From: Bradyrhizobium sp.
GTDB lineage: Bacteria > Pseudomonadota > Alphaproteobacteria > Rhizobiales > Xanthobacteraceae
Assembly (NCBI GenBank): GCA_028290165.1
Contig: JAQGKJ010000391.1
Coordinates: forward strand, 1 to 6,136
Direction of reading: 5' to 3'
Length of the DNA: 6,136 nucleotides
The notes beneath the pieces are model-generated. The model was not told the DNA's origin, made no database searches, and was given only the letters and a program-made list of their open reading frames with translations. The position numbers and the translations under genes are program-made. Positions 1 to 5,378 of this stretch are shown here, one piece after another (within the stretch, counting starts at the first letter, position 1; the number at the start of each line of letters is the position of its first letter).

Positions 1-942
1 GAAAGCGTGCCCGGCACCTCGGTGGACCGTCAATGCGGCTCGTCGCAGCAGGCGCTGCATTTCGCCGCGCAGGCGGTGATGTCCGGCACCATGGATGTCG
101 TGATCGCCGCCGGCGTCGAGGCGATGACGCGGGTGCCGATGGGGCTGGCGTCGCAATTGCCGGCCAAGAACGGCTTTGGCACCTACAAGAGCCCGAACAT
201 CGAGGCGCGCTATCCGAACATCGTGTTCAGCCAGTTCACCGGCGCCGAAATGATGGCGGAGAAGTACGGCCTGTCGAAAGATGAACTCGACGAGTATTCC
301 TATGAAAGCCACCAGCGCGCCATTGCGGCGACGCAGGCCGGAAAATTCAGGGACGAGATCATTCCGCTGCAGATCACCCGCGCGGATGGTTCGACCGACA
401 CCCACGCCATCGATGAAGGCATCCGCTTCGACGCCAGCCTCGAGGGCATGAGGAACGTAAAACTGATCGCGGAGAACGGCAAGCTTACCGCCGCCAGCGC
501 CAGCCAGATCTGCGACGGCGCCTCAGGTGTGATGGTGGTCAATGAAAAGGCCCTGAAATCGCTCGGCATCGCACCGCTGGCGCGGATCCACCACATGACC
601 ATGATGGGCGGCGACCCCGTGATCATGCTGGATGCGCCGCTGCATGCGACCGAACGTGCGCTGAAGAAGGCCGGCATGTCGATCAACGACATCGACCTGT
701 TCGAGGTCAACGAGGCCTTTGCTTCGGTGCCCACCGCATGGCTGAAGACCACCGGCGCCGATCCTGCAAAGCTCAACGTCAACGGCGGCGCGATTGCGCT
801 CGGGCATCCCCTGGGTGGCTCCGGCACCAAGCTGATGACCACGCTGGTCAACGCGCTGAAGCAGCGCAACAAGCGCTACGGCCTGCAGACCATGTGCGAG
901 GGCGGCGGCATGGCGAACGTGACGATCGTGGAGCGACTGTAA
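1..942 (+). CDS. Thiolase family protein (acetyl-CoA acetyltransferase / 3-ketoacyl-CoA thiolase), 5' end cut by window
   Basis: The reading frame is open from base 1, so the gene begins upstream; about 313 codons are present, and with a usual thiolase length near 390 roughly 80 N-terminal residues are missing. Thiolases cleave 3-ketoacyl-CoA with CoA, or condense two acyl-CoAs, in the cytoplasm. The three catalytic signatures are visible: the nucleophilic Cys in VDRQCGS (codon at 34-36), the NEAF motif near 706-717, the His in ALGHPLGGSG (codon 805-807) and the second Cys in CEGGGMAN (codon 895-897). The active site therefore looks intact. The GTG at 7 is only the first start-like codon and not the true start. 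An acyl-CoA synthetase gene follows after 165 bp, which points to acyl-CoA catabolism. The family is certain. Whether it is biosynthetic (PhaA/AtoB-like) or degradative (FadA-like) cannot be settled; the neighbours favour degradation. Confidence 0.93.
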   Translation, partial: ESVPGTSVDRQCGSSQQALHFAAQAVMSGTMDVVIAAGVEAMTRVPMGLASQLPAKNGFGTYKSPNIEARYPNIVFSQFTGAEMMAEKYGLSKDELDEYSYESHQRAIAATQAGKFRDEIIPLQITRADGSTDTHAIDEGIRFDASLEGMRNVKLIAENGKLTAASASQICDGASGVMVVNEKALKSLGIAPLARIHHMTMMGGDPVIMLDAPLHATERALKKAGMSINDIDLFEVNEAFASVPTAWLKTTGADPAKLNVNGGAIALGHPLGGSGTKLMTTLVNALKQRNKRYGLQTMCEGGGMANVTIVERL

Positions 943-959
943 ACGCTTCAACGCAACTG

Positions 960-1083
960 GTGTCGTCCCGGCCTCGAGCCGGGACCCATAACCACAAATG
1001 TTTGTGGTTGTACATATCTGGTGCTCCAGCTCGTTTCAAAATTGACATCCGTGGTTATGGTCCCCGCGTTCGCGGGGACGACC
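960..1083. repeat. Composite inverted repeat (REP/BIME-like) with several hairpins
   Basis: Two diverged copies of a unit of about 36 nt face each other. The left copy holds a perfect hairpin at 965-985 (GTCCCGGC, 5-nt loop, GCCGGGAC) followed by CCATAACCAC. The right copy, on the opposite strand, holds GTGGTTATGG followed by a hairpin at 1060-1079 (GTCCCCGCG, 2-nt loop, CGCGGGGAC). The arms around CATAACCAC pair with one single-base gap. The interior has a perfect palindrome at 990-1009 (AACCACAAA-TG-TTTGTGGTT) and a small CTGG-TGCT-CCAG hairpin at 1018-1029. From memory, this layout resembles a dispersed intergenic repeat of Bradyrhizobium relatives. It fills the gap between thiolase and ligase genes and could end or attenuate transcription, although no T-run follows either hairpin. 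Confidence 0.8.
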
Positions 1084-1107
1084 ACATTGATTGTTTCGGG
1101 ACCTCCC

Positions 1108-2652
1108 ATGACTCACCCTTCCGTCCACGCGCGGAGCAAACCGGACAAGATCGCCTACCGGATGGCGGGGACCGGCAAGGCGATCACCTATCGGGAGCTG
1201 GATGAGCTTTCGAACCAGGGCGCGCATCTGTTCCGCGCGCTCGGCCTCAAGGCCGGCGATCACGTCGCGTTCCTGATCGAAAACCGGCTGGCGTTCATGG
1301 AGATCTGCTGGGCGGCGCAGCGCTCGGGGCTGTATTACACCGCGATCAGCCGCTACCTCACTAGCGACGAGATCGCCTATATCGTCAGGGACTGTGGCGC
1401 CGAAATCGTCATCACCTCGCCGAAATGCGCCGAGCAGATCAAGGGGCTGGTCTCCGACGCGCCAGGGGCGCCGCGCTTCTACATGATCGACGAGCCACTG
1501 CCGGGATTTCGCTCGTGGGACCAGGAAGCGATCGCGCAACCGACCACGCCGATCCCTGACGAAGTTGTCGGCTATGACATGCTGTATTCGTCGGGCACCA
1601 CGGGGCGGCCGAAGGGTATCAAGAAGCAGTTCGAAAACAAGCCGATCGATCTGCCCAATCCGTTTCTCAAAACCCTCTGCGCGGACATGTGCGGGATGAA
1701 TGCCGACAGCATCTATCTGTCGCCGGCGCCGCTGTATCACGCAGCTCCGCTGCGCTTCAACATGATGGCGATCACGCTGGGGGGAACCTCGATCATCATG
1801 GAATCCTTCGACGCCGAGGAATTTTTGCGCCTGGTCGAAAAGCACAAGATCACCCAGTCGCAGCTGGTGCCGACCATGTTCGTGCGCATGCTGAAACTCC
1901 CCGACGAAGTGCGCACGCGCTATGACGTCTCCTCGGTGAAAGGCGCCATCCACGCCGCAGCCCCCTGCCCGGTCGACGTGAAGGCAAAAATGATCGAATG
2001 GTGGGGTCCGATCCTGATCGAGTATTACGGCGGCTCCGAAGGGAACGGCATCACCGTCTCCACCTCACAGCAATGGCTGACGCATCGCGGCACGGTCGGC
2101 CGCGCCGTGGTCGGCAAGGTCAGGATTCTCGACGAGAACGATCAGGAATTACCCTCGGGGCAGATCGGAACGGTCTATTTCGCCGACGGCCCGGCGTTTA
2201 CCTATCATAACGATCCCGAGAAGACGAAGCGCGCCTACAACGCCCGGGGCTGGTCGACGCTCGGCGACGTCGGCTATCTCGACGATGAGGGCTTTCTCTA
2301 TCTCACCGACCGCAAGTCCTACATGATCATTTCCGGCGGCGTGAACATCTATCCGCAGGAGACCGAGGATGTGCTGATCACCCATCCCGCGATCGCCGAT
2401 GTCGCGGTGTTCGGCGTGCCGAACGAAGAGATGGGCGAAGAGGTCAAGGCGGTGGTGCAGCCTCACGACATGGCGCGGGCCGGCAAAGCGCTGGAAGCCG
2501 AGCTGATTTCATTTTGCCGCAAGCATCTGTCGCCGATCAAATGCCCGCGCAGTATCGACTTCGAAGCCGAATTGCCGCGCACCCCCACCGGAAAACTGGT
2601 GAAGCGGCATCTGCGCGACCGCTATTGGCCGAAGACGGTGGTGCGGGTGTAA
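1108..2652 (+). CDS. AMP-forming acyl-CoA synthetase (ANL superfamily, FadD-like), 514 aa
   Basis: The enzyme activates a carboxylic acid to its CoA thioester in two steps through an acyl-adenylate. Family motifs appear in order: the phosphate-binding loop YSSGTTGRPKG (residues 160-170), YYGGSEG (306-312; the usual position of the adenine-contacting motif), the hinge region GDVGYLD with Asp387 binding ribose, TDRKSYMIISGG with Arg402, and C-terminal PRTPTGK with catalytic Lys496. The length is normal for a full two-domain ligase. I chose ATG 1108 (MTHPSVHAR) because an in-frame GTG at 1021 would translate the upstream inverted repeat as protein (VMVPAFAGTTT). The Shine-Dalgarno is weak (CGGGA near 1097-1101). 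The hydrolase gene follows after 45 bp, so co-transcription is likely. Chain length and substrate are not predictable here; a medium- or long-chain fatty acid, or a steroid or aromatic side chain, are all possible. Confidence 0.93.
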   Translation: MTHPSVHARSKPDKIAYRMAGTGKAITYRELDELSNQGAHLFRALGLKAGDHVAFLIENRLAFMEICWAAQRSGLYYTAISRYLTSDEIAYIVRDCGAEIVITSPKCAEQIKGLVSDAPGAPRFYMIDEPLPGFRSWDQEAIAQPTTPIPDEVVGYDMLYSSGTTGRPKGIKKQFENKPIDLPNPFLKTLCADMCGMNADSIYLSPAPLYHAAPLRFNMMAITLGGTSIIMESFDAEEFLRLVEKHKITQSQLVPTMFVRMLKLPDEVRTRYDVSSVKGAIHAAAPCPVDVKAKMIEWWGPILIEYYGGSEGNGITVSTSQQWLTHRGTVGRAVVGKVRILDENDQELPSGQIGTVYFADGPAFTYHNDPEKTKRAYNARGWSTLGDVGYLDDEGFLYLTDRKSYMIISGGVNIYPQETEDVLITHPAIADVAVFGVPNEEMGEEVKAVVQPHDMARAGKALEAELISFCRKHLSPIKCPRSIDFEAELPRTPTGKLVKRHLRDRYWPKTVVRV

Positions 2653-2697
2653 GTTCGTTATGCCACAGGCCTTGTGCCGGCCATGACAAGGAAACAG

Positions 2698-3855
2698 ATG
2701 ACAACCGTCCCCGCCATCGCCCTCCCTTCCACCATTCGCTCGCGCTTCGTCGACGATATCAACGGGCTACGAATGCATGTGCTGGAATCAGGCTTCGAGA
2801 CGCGCGGCCGGCCCTGCCTGCTGCTGCTGCACGGCTTTCCCGAACTTGCCTTTAGCTGGCGCAAGGTGATGCCGCTGCTCGCCGCCGCCGGCTATCACGT
2901 GATCGCGCCGGACCAGCGCGGTTATGGCCGCACTACCGGCTGGGACGCGGATTACGACGGCGATCTCAATTCCTTCCGCCTGCTCAACCTGGTGCGCGAC
3001 GCGCTGGGGTTGGTGTCGGCGTTCGGCTATCGCCATGTCGACGCCGTTGTCGGACACGATTTCGGCTCTTCGGTCGCCGCATGGTGCGCACTGGTGCGCC
3101 CAGACGTGTTTCGATCGGTCGCGCTGATGAGCGCACCGTTCGGCGGAGCGCCGCCGCTGCCGTTCGATACGGCCGATGCGCCGAGACCGAAGCGTGAAGA
3201 TCCGGCGCAACGCGAACTCGCGGCGCTGCCACGGCCGCGCAAGCATTATCAATGGTATTATTCGACGCGCGAAGCCAACGCCGACATGCACCGCGCGCCG
3301 CAGGGCGTACATGCTTTCCTGCGCGCCTATTATCATCACAAGAGCGCGGACTGGAAAGACAACAAGCCTTATCCGCTCAAGAGCTGGACCGCGAACGAAC
3401 TGGCAAGACTGCCGACCTATTACGTGATGGATTTTGCCAGGAACATGGCCGAGACGGTGGCAGAGGAAATGCCCTCAGCGGAGGAAATCGCCGCCAACAA
3501 ATGGCTGCCCGACAACGAGCTCGCCTTCTACAGCGCCGAATACGCCCGCACCGGATTCCAGGGCGGGCTGCAATGGTATCGCTGCGGCACCTCCGGCGCG
3601 TTCACGGCCGAGCTCGAAACCTGGTCGGGCCGCAGCATCGATGTGCCCTCCTGCTTCATATCGGGAAAGCAGGACTGGGGCATCTATCAGCGCCCGGGCG
3701 TCTATGAGGCGATGCAGCAGTCCGCCTGCACGCGCATGCTCGGCGTTCATTTGGTCGAAGGCGCCGGCCACTGGGTGCAGCAGGAGCAGCCGGACGAGGT
3801 TGTTAAGTTGCTGTTGCAATTCGTGAAGCAGCTGGGAAGATCCGAGACCCGGTAG
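2698..3855 (+). CDS. Epoxide-hydrolase-like alpha/beta hydrolase, 385 aa
   Basis: This is an alpha/beta-hydrolase fold enzyme of the soluble epoxide hydrolase type. The oxyanion-hole motif is HGFPE (residues 45-49). The nucleophile elbow GHDFGSS places Asp121 where esterases have Ser and epoxide hydrolases have Asp. The acid is probably Asp326 (SGKQDW) and the base His358 (GAGHW). Cap-domain tyrosines that would activate an epoxide oxygen are available at YQWYY (184-188) and in GFQGGLQWYR (Tyr294), the place of the second conserved Tyr in this family. No signal peptide is seen, so it should be cytoplasmic. ATG 2698 is preferred because AAGGA (2688-2692) lies 5 nt upstream; in-frame GTG 2674 and ATG 2683 lack such a site. 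The gene sits 45 bp behind the ligase, suggesting a shared catabolic role. Haloalkane dehalogenases also use Asp, but the HGFPE motif and the Tyr pair favour epoxide hydrolase. The substrate is unknown. Confidence 0.88.
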   Translation: MTTVPAIALPSTIRSRFVDDINGLRMHVLESGFETRGRPCLLLLHGFPELAFSWRKVMPLLAAAGYHVIAPDQRGYGRTTGWDADYDGDLNSFRLLNLVRDALGLVSAFGYRHVDAVVGHDFGSSVAAWCALVRPDVFRSVALMSAPFGGAPPLPFDTADAPRPKREDPAQRELAALPRPRKHYQWYYSTREANADMHRAPQGVHAFLRAYYHHKSADWKDNKPYPLKSWTANELARLPTYYVMDFARNMAETVAEEMPSAEEIAANKWLPDNELAFYSAEYARTGFQGGLQWYRCGTSGAFTAELETWSGRSIDVPSCFISGKQDWGIYQRPGVYEAMQQSACTRMLGVHLVEGAGHWVQQEQPDEVVKLLLQFVKQLGRSETR

Positions 3856-3874
3856 GTTCATCCCCAGTTCATTA

Positions 3875-3900
3875 TCCGTCTGGCATCGTGGCCGGACGGA
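3875..3900 (+). terminator. Hairpin after the hydrolase gene, possible terminator
   Basis: TCCGTCTGGC (3875-3884) pairs with GCCGGACGGA (3891-3900) around a 6-nt loop, a 10-bp stem with a single G-U wobble. It begins 20 nt after the hydrolase stop codon and lies just before the EcfG-like promoter, the place expected for the end of the upstream operon. No T-run follows, so it is not a classical intrinsic terminator; it may act as a 3'-end stabiliser or with Rho. Confidence 0.4.
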
Positions 3901-3904
3901 CGCA

Positions 3905-3929
3905 GGAACCATTTCCCGGGGGCCACGTT
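3905..3929 (+). promoter_or_regulatory. EcfG-type general stress sigma factor promoter (GGAAC-N16-CGTT)
   Basis: GGAAC at 3905-3909 and CGTT at 3926-3929 are separated by exactly 16 nt, matching the published alphaproteobacterial EcfG/RpoE4/SigT consensus GGAAC-N16/17-CGTT without mismatch. Transcription would start near 3936, giving a leader of about 44 nt before the strong Shine-Dalgarno and ATG of the His-rich gene. The site is directional and well placed. Induction by EcfG under heat, salt, desiccation or stationary-phase stress is inference from the motif. Confidence 0.7.
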
Positions 3930-3965
3930 GCCTACCACTGGGTGATGCGCCCGGCGAACACCACT

Positions 3966-3973
3966 GGAGGAGG
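3966..3973 (+). promoter_or_regulatory. Strong Shine-Dalgarno of the His-rich protein gene
   Basis: GGAGGAGG lies 6 nt upstream of ATG 3980. It is the best ribosome binding site in the window and fixes the start of the small gene, suggesting high translation when transcribed. Confidence 0.85.
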
Positions 3974-3979
3974 AAAACC

Positions 3980-4357
3980 ATGGAAAAGAGGATCGCTGGA
4001 CTTTTGGGAGCGGTAGCGACGCTCGGCGCATTCAACGCCGCCGAGGCCGCGCCAACTCCCGCTCCGGCGCCGAGCGACGTGTTGAGGGCCAATTCGTTTG
4101 CCCAACTGCTTCAGCCGATCCCGAACGCGGCCTCCCTGCTGCAAGCGATCGATGAATCCGCGCCGGTCCCGTCAGCGGACGAAAACGTCCAGCTTGCCCA
4201 GTTCTACCGCCATCACCACCATCATCATCACCACAGCCAGTATCGTGGATATTATGGCTACGACGAGGGGCCCCGCGTCATCGTCGTGCCTCGCCGATAC
4301 CGTCATCACCACCATCATCATCACCACCATCACAGCTTCTATCGCCGGTACTATTGA
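3980..4357 (+). CDS. Small secreted histidine-rich protein with two poly-His tracts, 125 aa
   Basis: No characterised family is recognised. Residues 1-24 look like a Sec signal peptide: basic MEKR, a hydrophobic GLLGAVATLGAF core and an A-E-A cleavage site before APTPAPAP, so the mature protein of about 100 residues should be periplasmic or exported. Residues 25-75 are Ala/Pro-rich and then moderately helical (SDVLRANSFAQLLQPI). The C-terminal half carries H8 at 78-85 and H10 at 109-118, each in a YR-His(n)-S-x-YR setting, separated by a Tyr/Gly/Arg stretch; the protein ends RRYY. There are no cysteines. Such runs bind Ni, Co, Zn or Cu in other proteins, so a metal buffer or sequestration role is inferred, not shown. 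It has its own EcfG-like promoter, a strong ribosome binding site and an intrinsic terminator, making it a monocistronic unit. Other possibilities are a pH-responsive or surface-adhesion protein. Confidence 0.85.
   Translation: MEKRIAGLLGAVATLGAFNAAEAAPTPAPAPSDVLRANSFAQLLQPIPNAASLLQAIDESAPVPSADENVQLAQFYRHHHHHHHHSQYRGYYGYDEGPRVIVVPRRYRHHHHHHHHHHSFYRRYY
4205..4336 (+). repeat. Direct DNA repeat encoding the two poly-His modules
   Basis: Unit 1 (4205-4237) and unit 2 (4298-4336) share TACCG, one variable base, and then an identical 24-nt CAT/CAC tract (4211-4234 and 4304-4327). Unit 2 has two extra His codons before the shared AGC. The order of CAT and CAC codons is the same in both, which indicates duplication of a module rather than independent expansion. 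The protein-level repeat is YR-H8-S-Q-YR versus YR-H10-S-F-YR. Confidence 0.85.
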
Positions 4358-4381
4358 AGCCGGGCGCCAGCGGACGACGGG

Positions 4382-4407
4382 AAACAGGACCTCCGGTCCT
4401 GTTTTTT
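4382..4407 (+). terminator. Intrinsic (Rho-independent) terminator of the His-rich gene
   Basis: AAACAGGACC (4382-4391) pairs perfectly with GGTCCTGTTT (4395-4404) around a TCC loop, and a run of six T (4402-4407) overlaps the end of the stem and continues past it. It lies 24 nt after the stop codon at 4357. It is the clearest intrinsic terminator in the window. Confidence 0.9.
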
Positions 4408-4432
4408 ATGCGGAAGTGTGGCGCTGACTTTC

Positions 4433-4457
4433 CCTCCCCCCTCAAGCGTGGGAGAGG
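4433..4457 (-). repeat. Short imperfect inverted repeat between convergent genes
   Basis: CCTCCCCC (4433-4440) faces GGGAGAGG (4450-4457). In RNA from the - strand the arms form an 8-bp stem with one U-G wobble, 12 nt beyond the stop codon of the - strand gene. It resembles a decayed copy of the CCCTCTCC...GGAGAGG-type intergenic repeat of rhizobial genomes, as far as memory allows. No T-run follows on the - strand, so a terminator role is uncertain. Confidence 0.4.
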
Positions 4458-4469
4458 ATGTGTTGAAGG

Positions 4470-5192
4470 CTAATCCTCGCGGGCTTTTTCCTTCGCCGCG
4501 CGATGCAGATGGCGATAGGTCCCGTCGAATACAGTGTCGGTCGATGATGTCCATTCGGTCCCGGCCGACAGCGTCGGCCGGCTGCTATAGATGCGCCGCG
4601 CCTGAAGCTCGCGCTCGGCCGCCTCCTCCTCGCCCATCCTCTCGAGTTCGAAGGAGGCCTCCTCGGGGATCACGATGATCTGGGCGAACGGCTCGTTCGG
4701 CCGGAAAATGTGGGTGCGGCCCTCGGCCGGTGCCTTGAAGACGCAAAAGAACATCATCGGCCACCAATTGCGGATCAGCGCCGGCACCGCGATCGGCACA
4801 GTGTCGGTCGGGTCGCTATAGAATCGCGGATGCGGTTCGGTGCGGATCGCCATGCCCTTTTCGACCTTGAGATCCAGCAGGATCTGGTAGGTGTAAAAGG
4901 TGTCGCCGAAATTCCGGAACGGCGGCCAATTCGCGCCACCTTCCGGCGGCGGTCCCCAATCTGCGTCCAGGATCAAACGGCCGTCTTTGGTGGTGACGTG
5001 CAGTTCAATGTCATAGGGATAAAACAGTTCGATGCCATATTGCGCGCCCTCGGAGAAGGGAACGCAATGCCACACCTGTTCGCGTGAGCCGTCCTTGCGA
5101 GGTTCGCGCGTGCCGGCCCATCCGGGAATCTCGAGCTTGGTGCGACGCGGTGCCAACCGCGGATCGTTCAAGCGATATTTCACCTTGTCCAT
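4470..5192 (-). CDS. Uncharacterised protein, possibly DUF6065-like, 240 aa (279 aa if started at 5309)
   Basis: The function is not recognised. The protein has no signal peptide or membrane segment and is rich in Trp, Phe, Tyr and Pro. Notable blocks are VWHCVPFSEGAQYGIELFYP in the N-terminal third, FGDTFYTYQILLDL in the middle, RNWWPMMFFCVFKAP, and RPNEPFAQIIVIPEE followed by a charged ERMGEEEAAERELQARR helix. This order loosely recalls DUF6065 proteins, but that is from memory. Two starts are possible. ATG 5192 (MDKVKYRLND) has GGAG 5 nt upstream and an EcfG-like promoter about 40 nt further up. ATG 5309 adds 39 residues with only a weak GGGG site, and GC at third codon positions there is about 59% against about 72% in the next 40 codons. 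I prefer 5192. The gene is convergent with the His-rich gene and divergent from mbfA. Confidence 0.8.
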   Translation of the reverse strand: MDKVKYRLNDPRLAPRRTKLEIPGWAGTREPRKDGSREQVWHCVPFSEGAQYGIELFYPYDIELHVTTKDGRLILDADWGPPPEGGANWPPFRNFGDTFYTYQILLDLKVEKGMAIRTEPHPRFYSDPTDTVPIAVPALIRNWWPMMFFCVFKAPAEGRTHIFRPNEPFAQIIVIPEEASFELERMGEEEAAERELQARRIYSSRPTLSAGTEWTSSTDTVFDGTYRHLHRAAKEKARED

Positions 5193-5230
5193 GAGGTCTC
5201 CCAGTTGGTCCTCCCCGCGATAGGAACTCG

Positions 5231-5255
5231 AACGGACGCCAGCCGCAACTGTTCC
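5231..5255 (-). promoter_or_regulatory. Second EcfG-type promoter (GGAAC-N16-CGTT) for the - strand gene
   Basis: On the - strand GGAAC (5255-5251) and CGTT (5234-5231) are exactly 16 nt apart, again a perfect match to the EcfG consensus. Transcription would begin near 5224, about 31 nt before ATG 5192. If the gene began at 5309 this site would lie inside its coding region, so promoter and start choice depend on each other. Confidence 0.6.
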
Positions 5256-5309
5256 AAATTGCGCGATCGGGAAATCATCGGCAAGCGGTGCGGCTGTCGG
5301 GCGGGCCAT

Positions 5310-5338
5310 TTGACCCCGCCCGATCAAGCCACTATATC
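5310..5338 (+). promoter_or_regulatory. Predicted sigma70-type promoter of mbfA
   Basis: TTGACC (5310-5315) and TATATC (5333-5338) are separated by 17 bp, close to housekeeping -35/-10 consensus. The predicted start of transcription, near 5345, lies inside the Irr-box palindrome, leaving a leader of about 34 nt before ATG 5379. Confidence 0.6.
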
Positions 5339-5341
5339 ATC

Positions 5342-5358
5342 TTTAGAACCATTCTAAA
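5342..5358. promoter_or_regulatory. Irr-binding iron control element (ICE), TTTAGAA-CCA-TTCTAAA
   Basis: This is a perfect 7-bp inverted repeat with a 3-nt spacer, matching the Irr box described for rhizobia and Bradyrhizobium. It overlaps the predicted transcription start of the mbfA-like gene, a position that fits repression by Irr when iron is scarce and release when iron is plentiful. Irr control of mbfA is established in Bradyrhizobium japonicum; for this genome it is inferred from the motif and the gene. Confidence 0.88.
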
Positions 5359-5378
5359 TTAGCCAGGAAGACGTTCCG

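Noticed and set aside
1021..1107. Upstream GTG start for the acyl-CoA synthetase.
   Set aside because: It would translate the intergenic repeat. ATG 1108 begins the part that looks like a normal ligase N-terminus.
1036..1953. Long antisense open frame opposite the acyl-CoA synthetase, and similar long frames opposite the thiolase, hydrolase and mbfA-like genes.
   Set aside because: These are shadows produced by high-GC codon bias; the + strand frames carry the recognisable family motifs.
2674..2697. GTG 2674 or ATG 2683 as start of the hydrolase.
   Set aside because: Neither has a ribosome binding site, while ATG 2698 has AAGGA at a good distance.
2660..2697. Possible remnant of a second intergenic repeat (GGCCTTGTGCCGGCC) before the hydrolase.
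   Set aside because: It is short and imperfect and could be chance in GC-rich DNA.
4205..4336. Poly-His tracts as an expression-vector tag artefact, or as a CRISPR-like repeat.
   Set aside because: Two tracts sit inside a signal-peptide protein with its own promoter and terminator. Only two units occur, without spacers of regular length.
5223..5250. GGAAC on the + strand at 5223-5227 as a third EcfG promoter directed at mbfA.
   Set aside because: No CGTT occurs at a spacing of 16 or 17 nt.
5193..5309. Upstream ATG 5309 (or TTG 5327) for the - strand gene.
   Set aside because: Possible but less favoured: weak Shine-Dalgarno, lower third-position GC, and an EcfG-like promoter inside the segment. 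Kept as a stated alternative.
5331..5358. Irr box and a TATAGT -10 on the - strand jointly controlling the divergent gene.
   Set aside because: There is no convincing -35 on that strand, and the EcfG-like site closer to ATG 5192 is a better promoter. Irr control of the - strand gene is not excluded.
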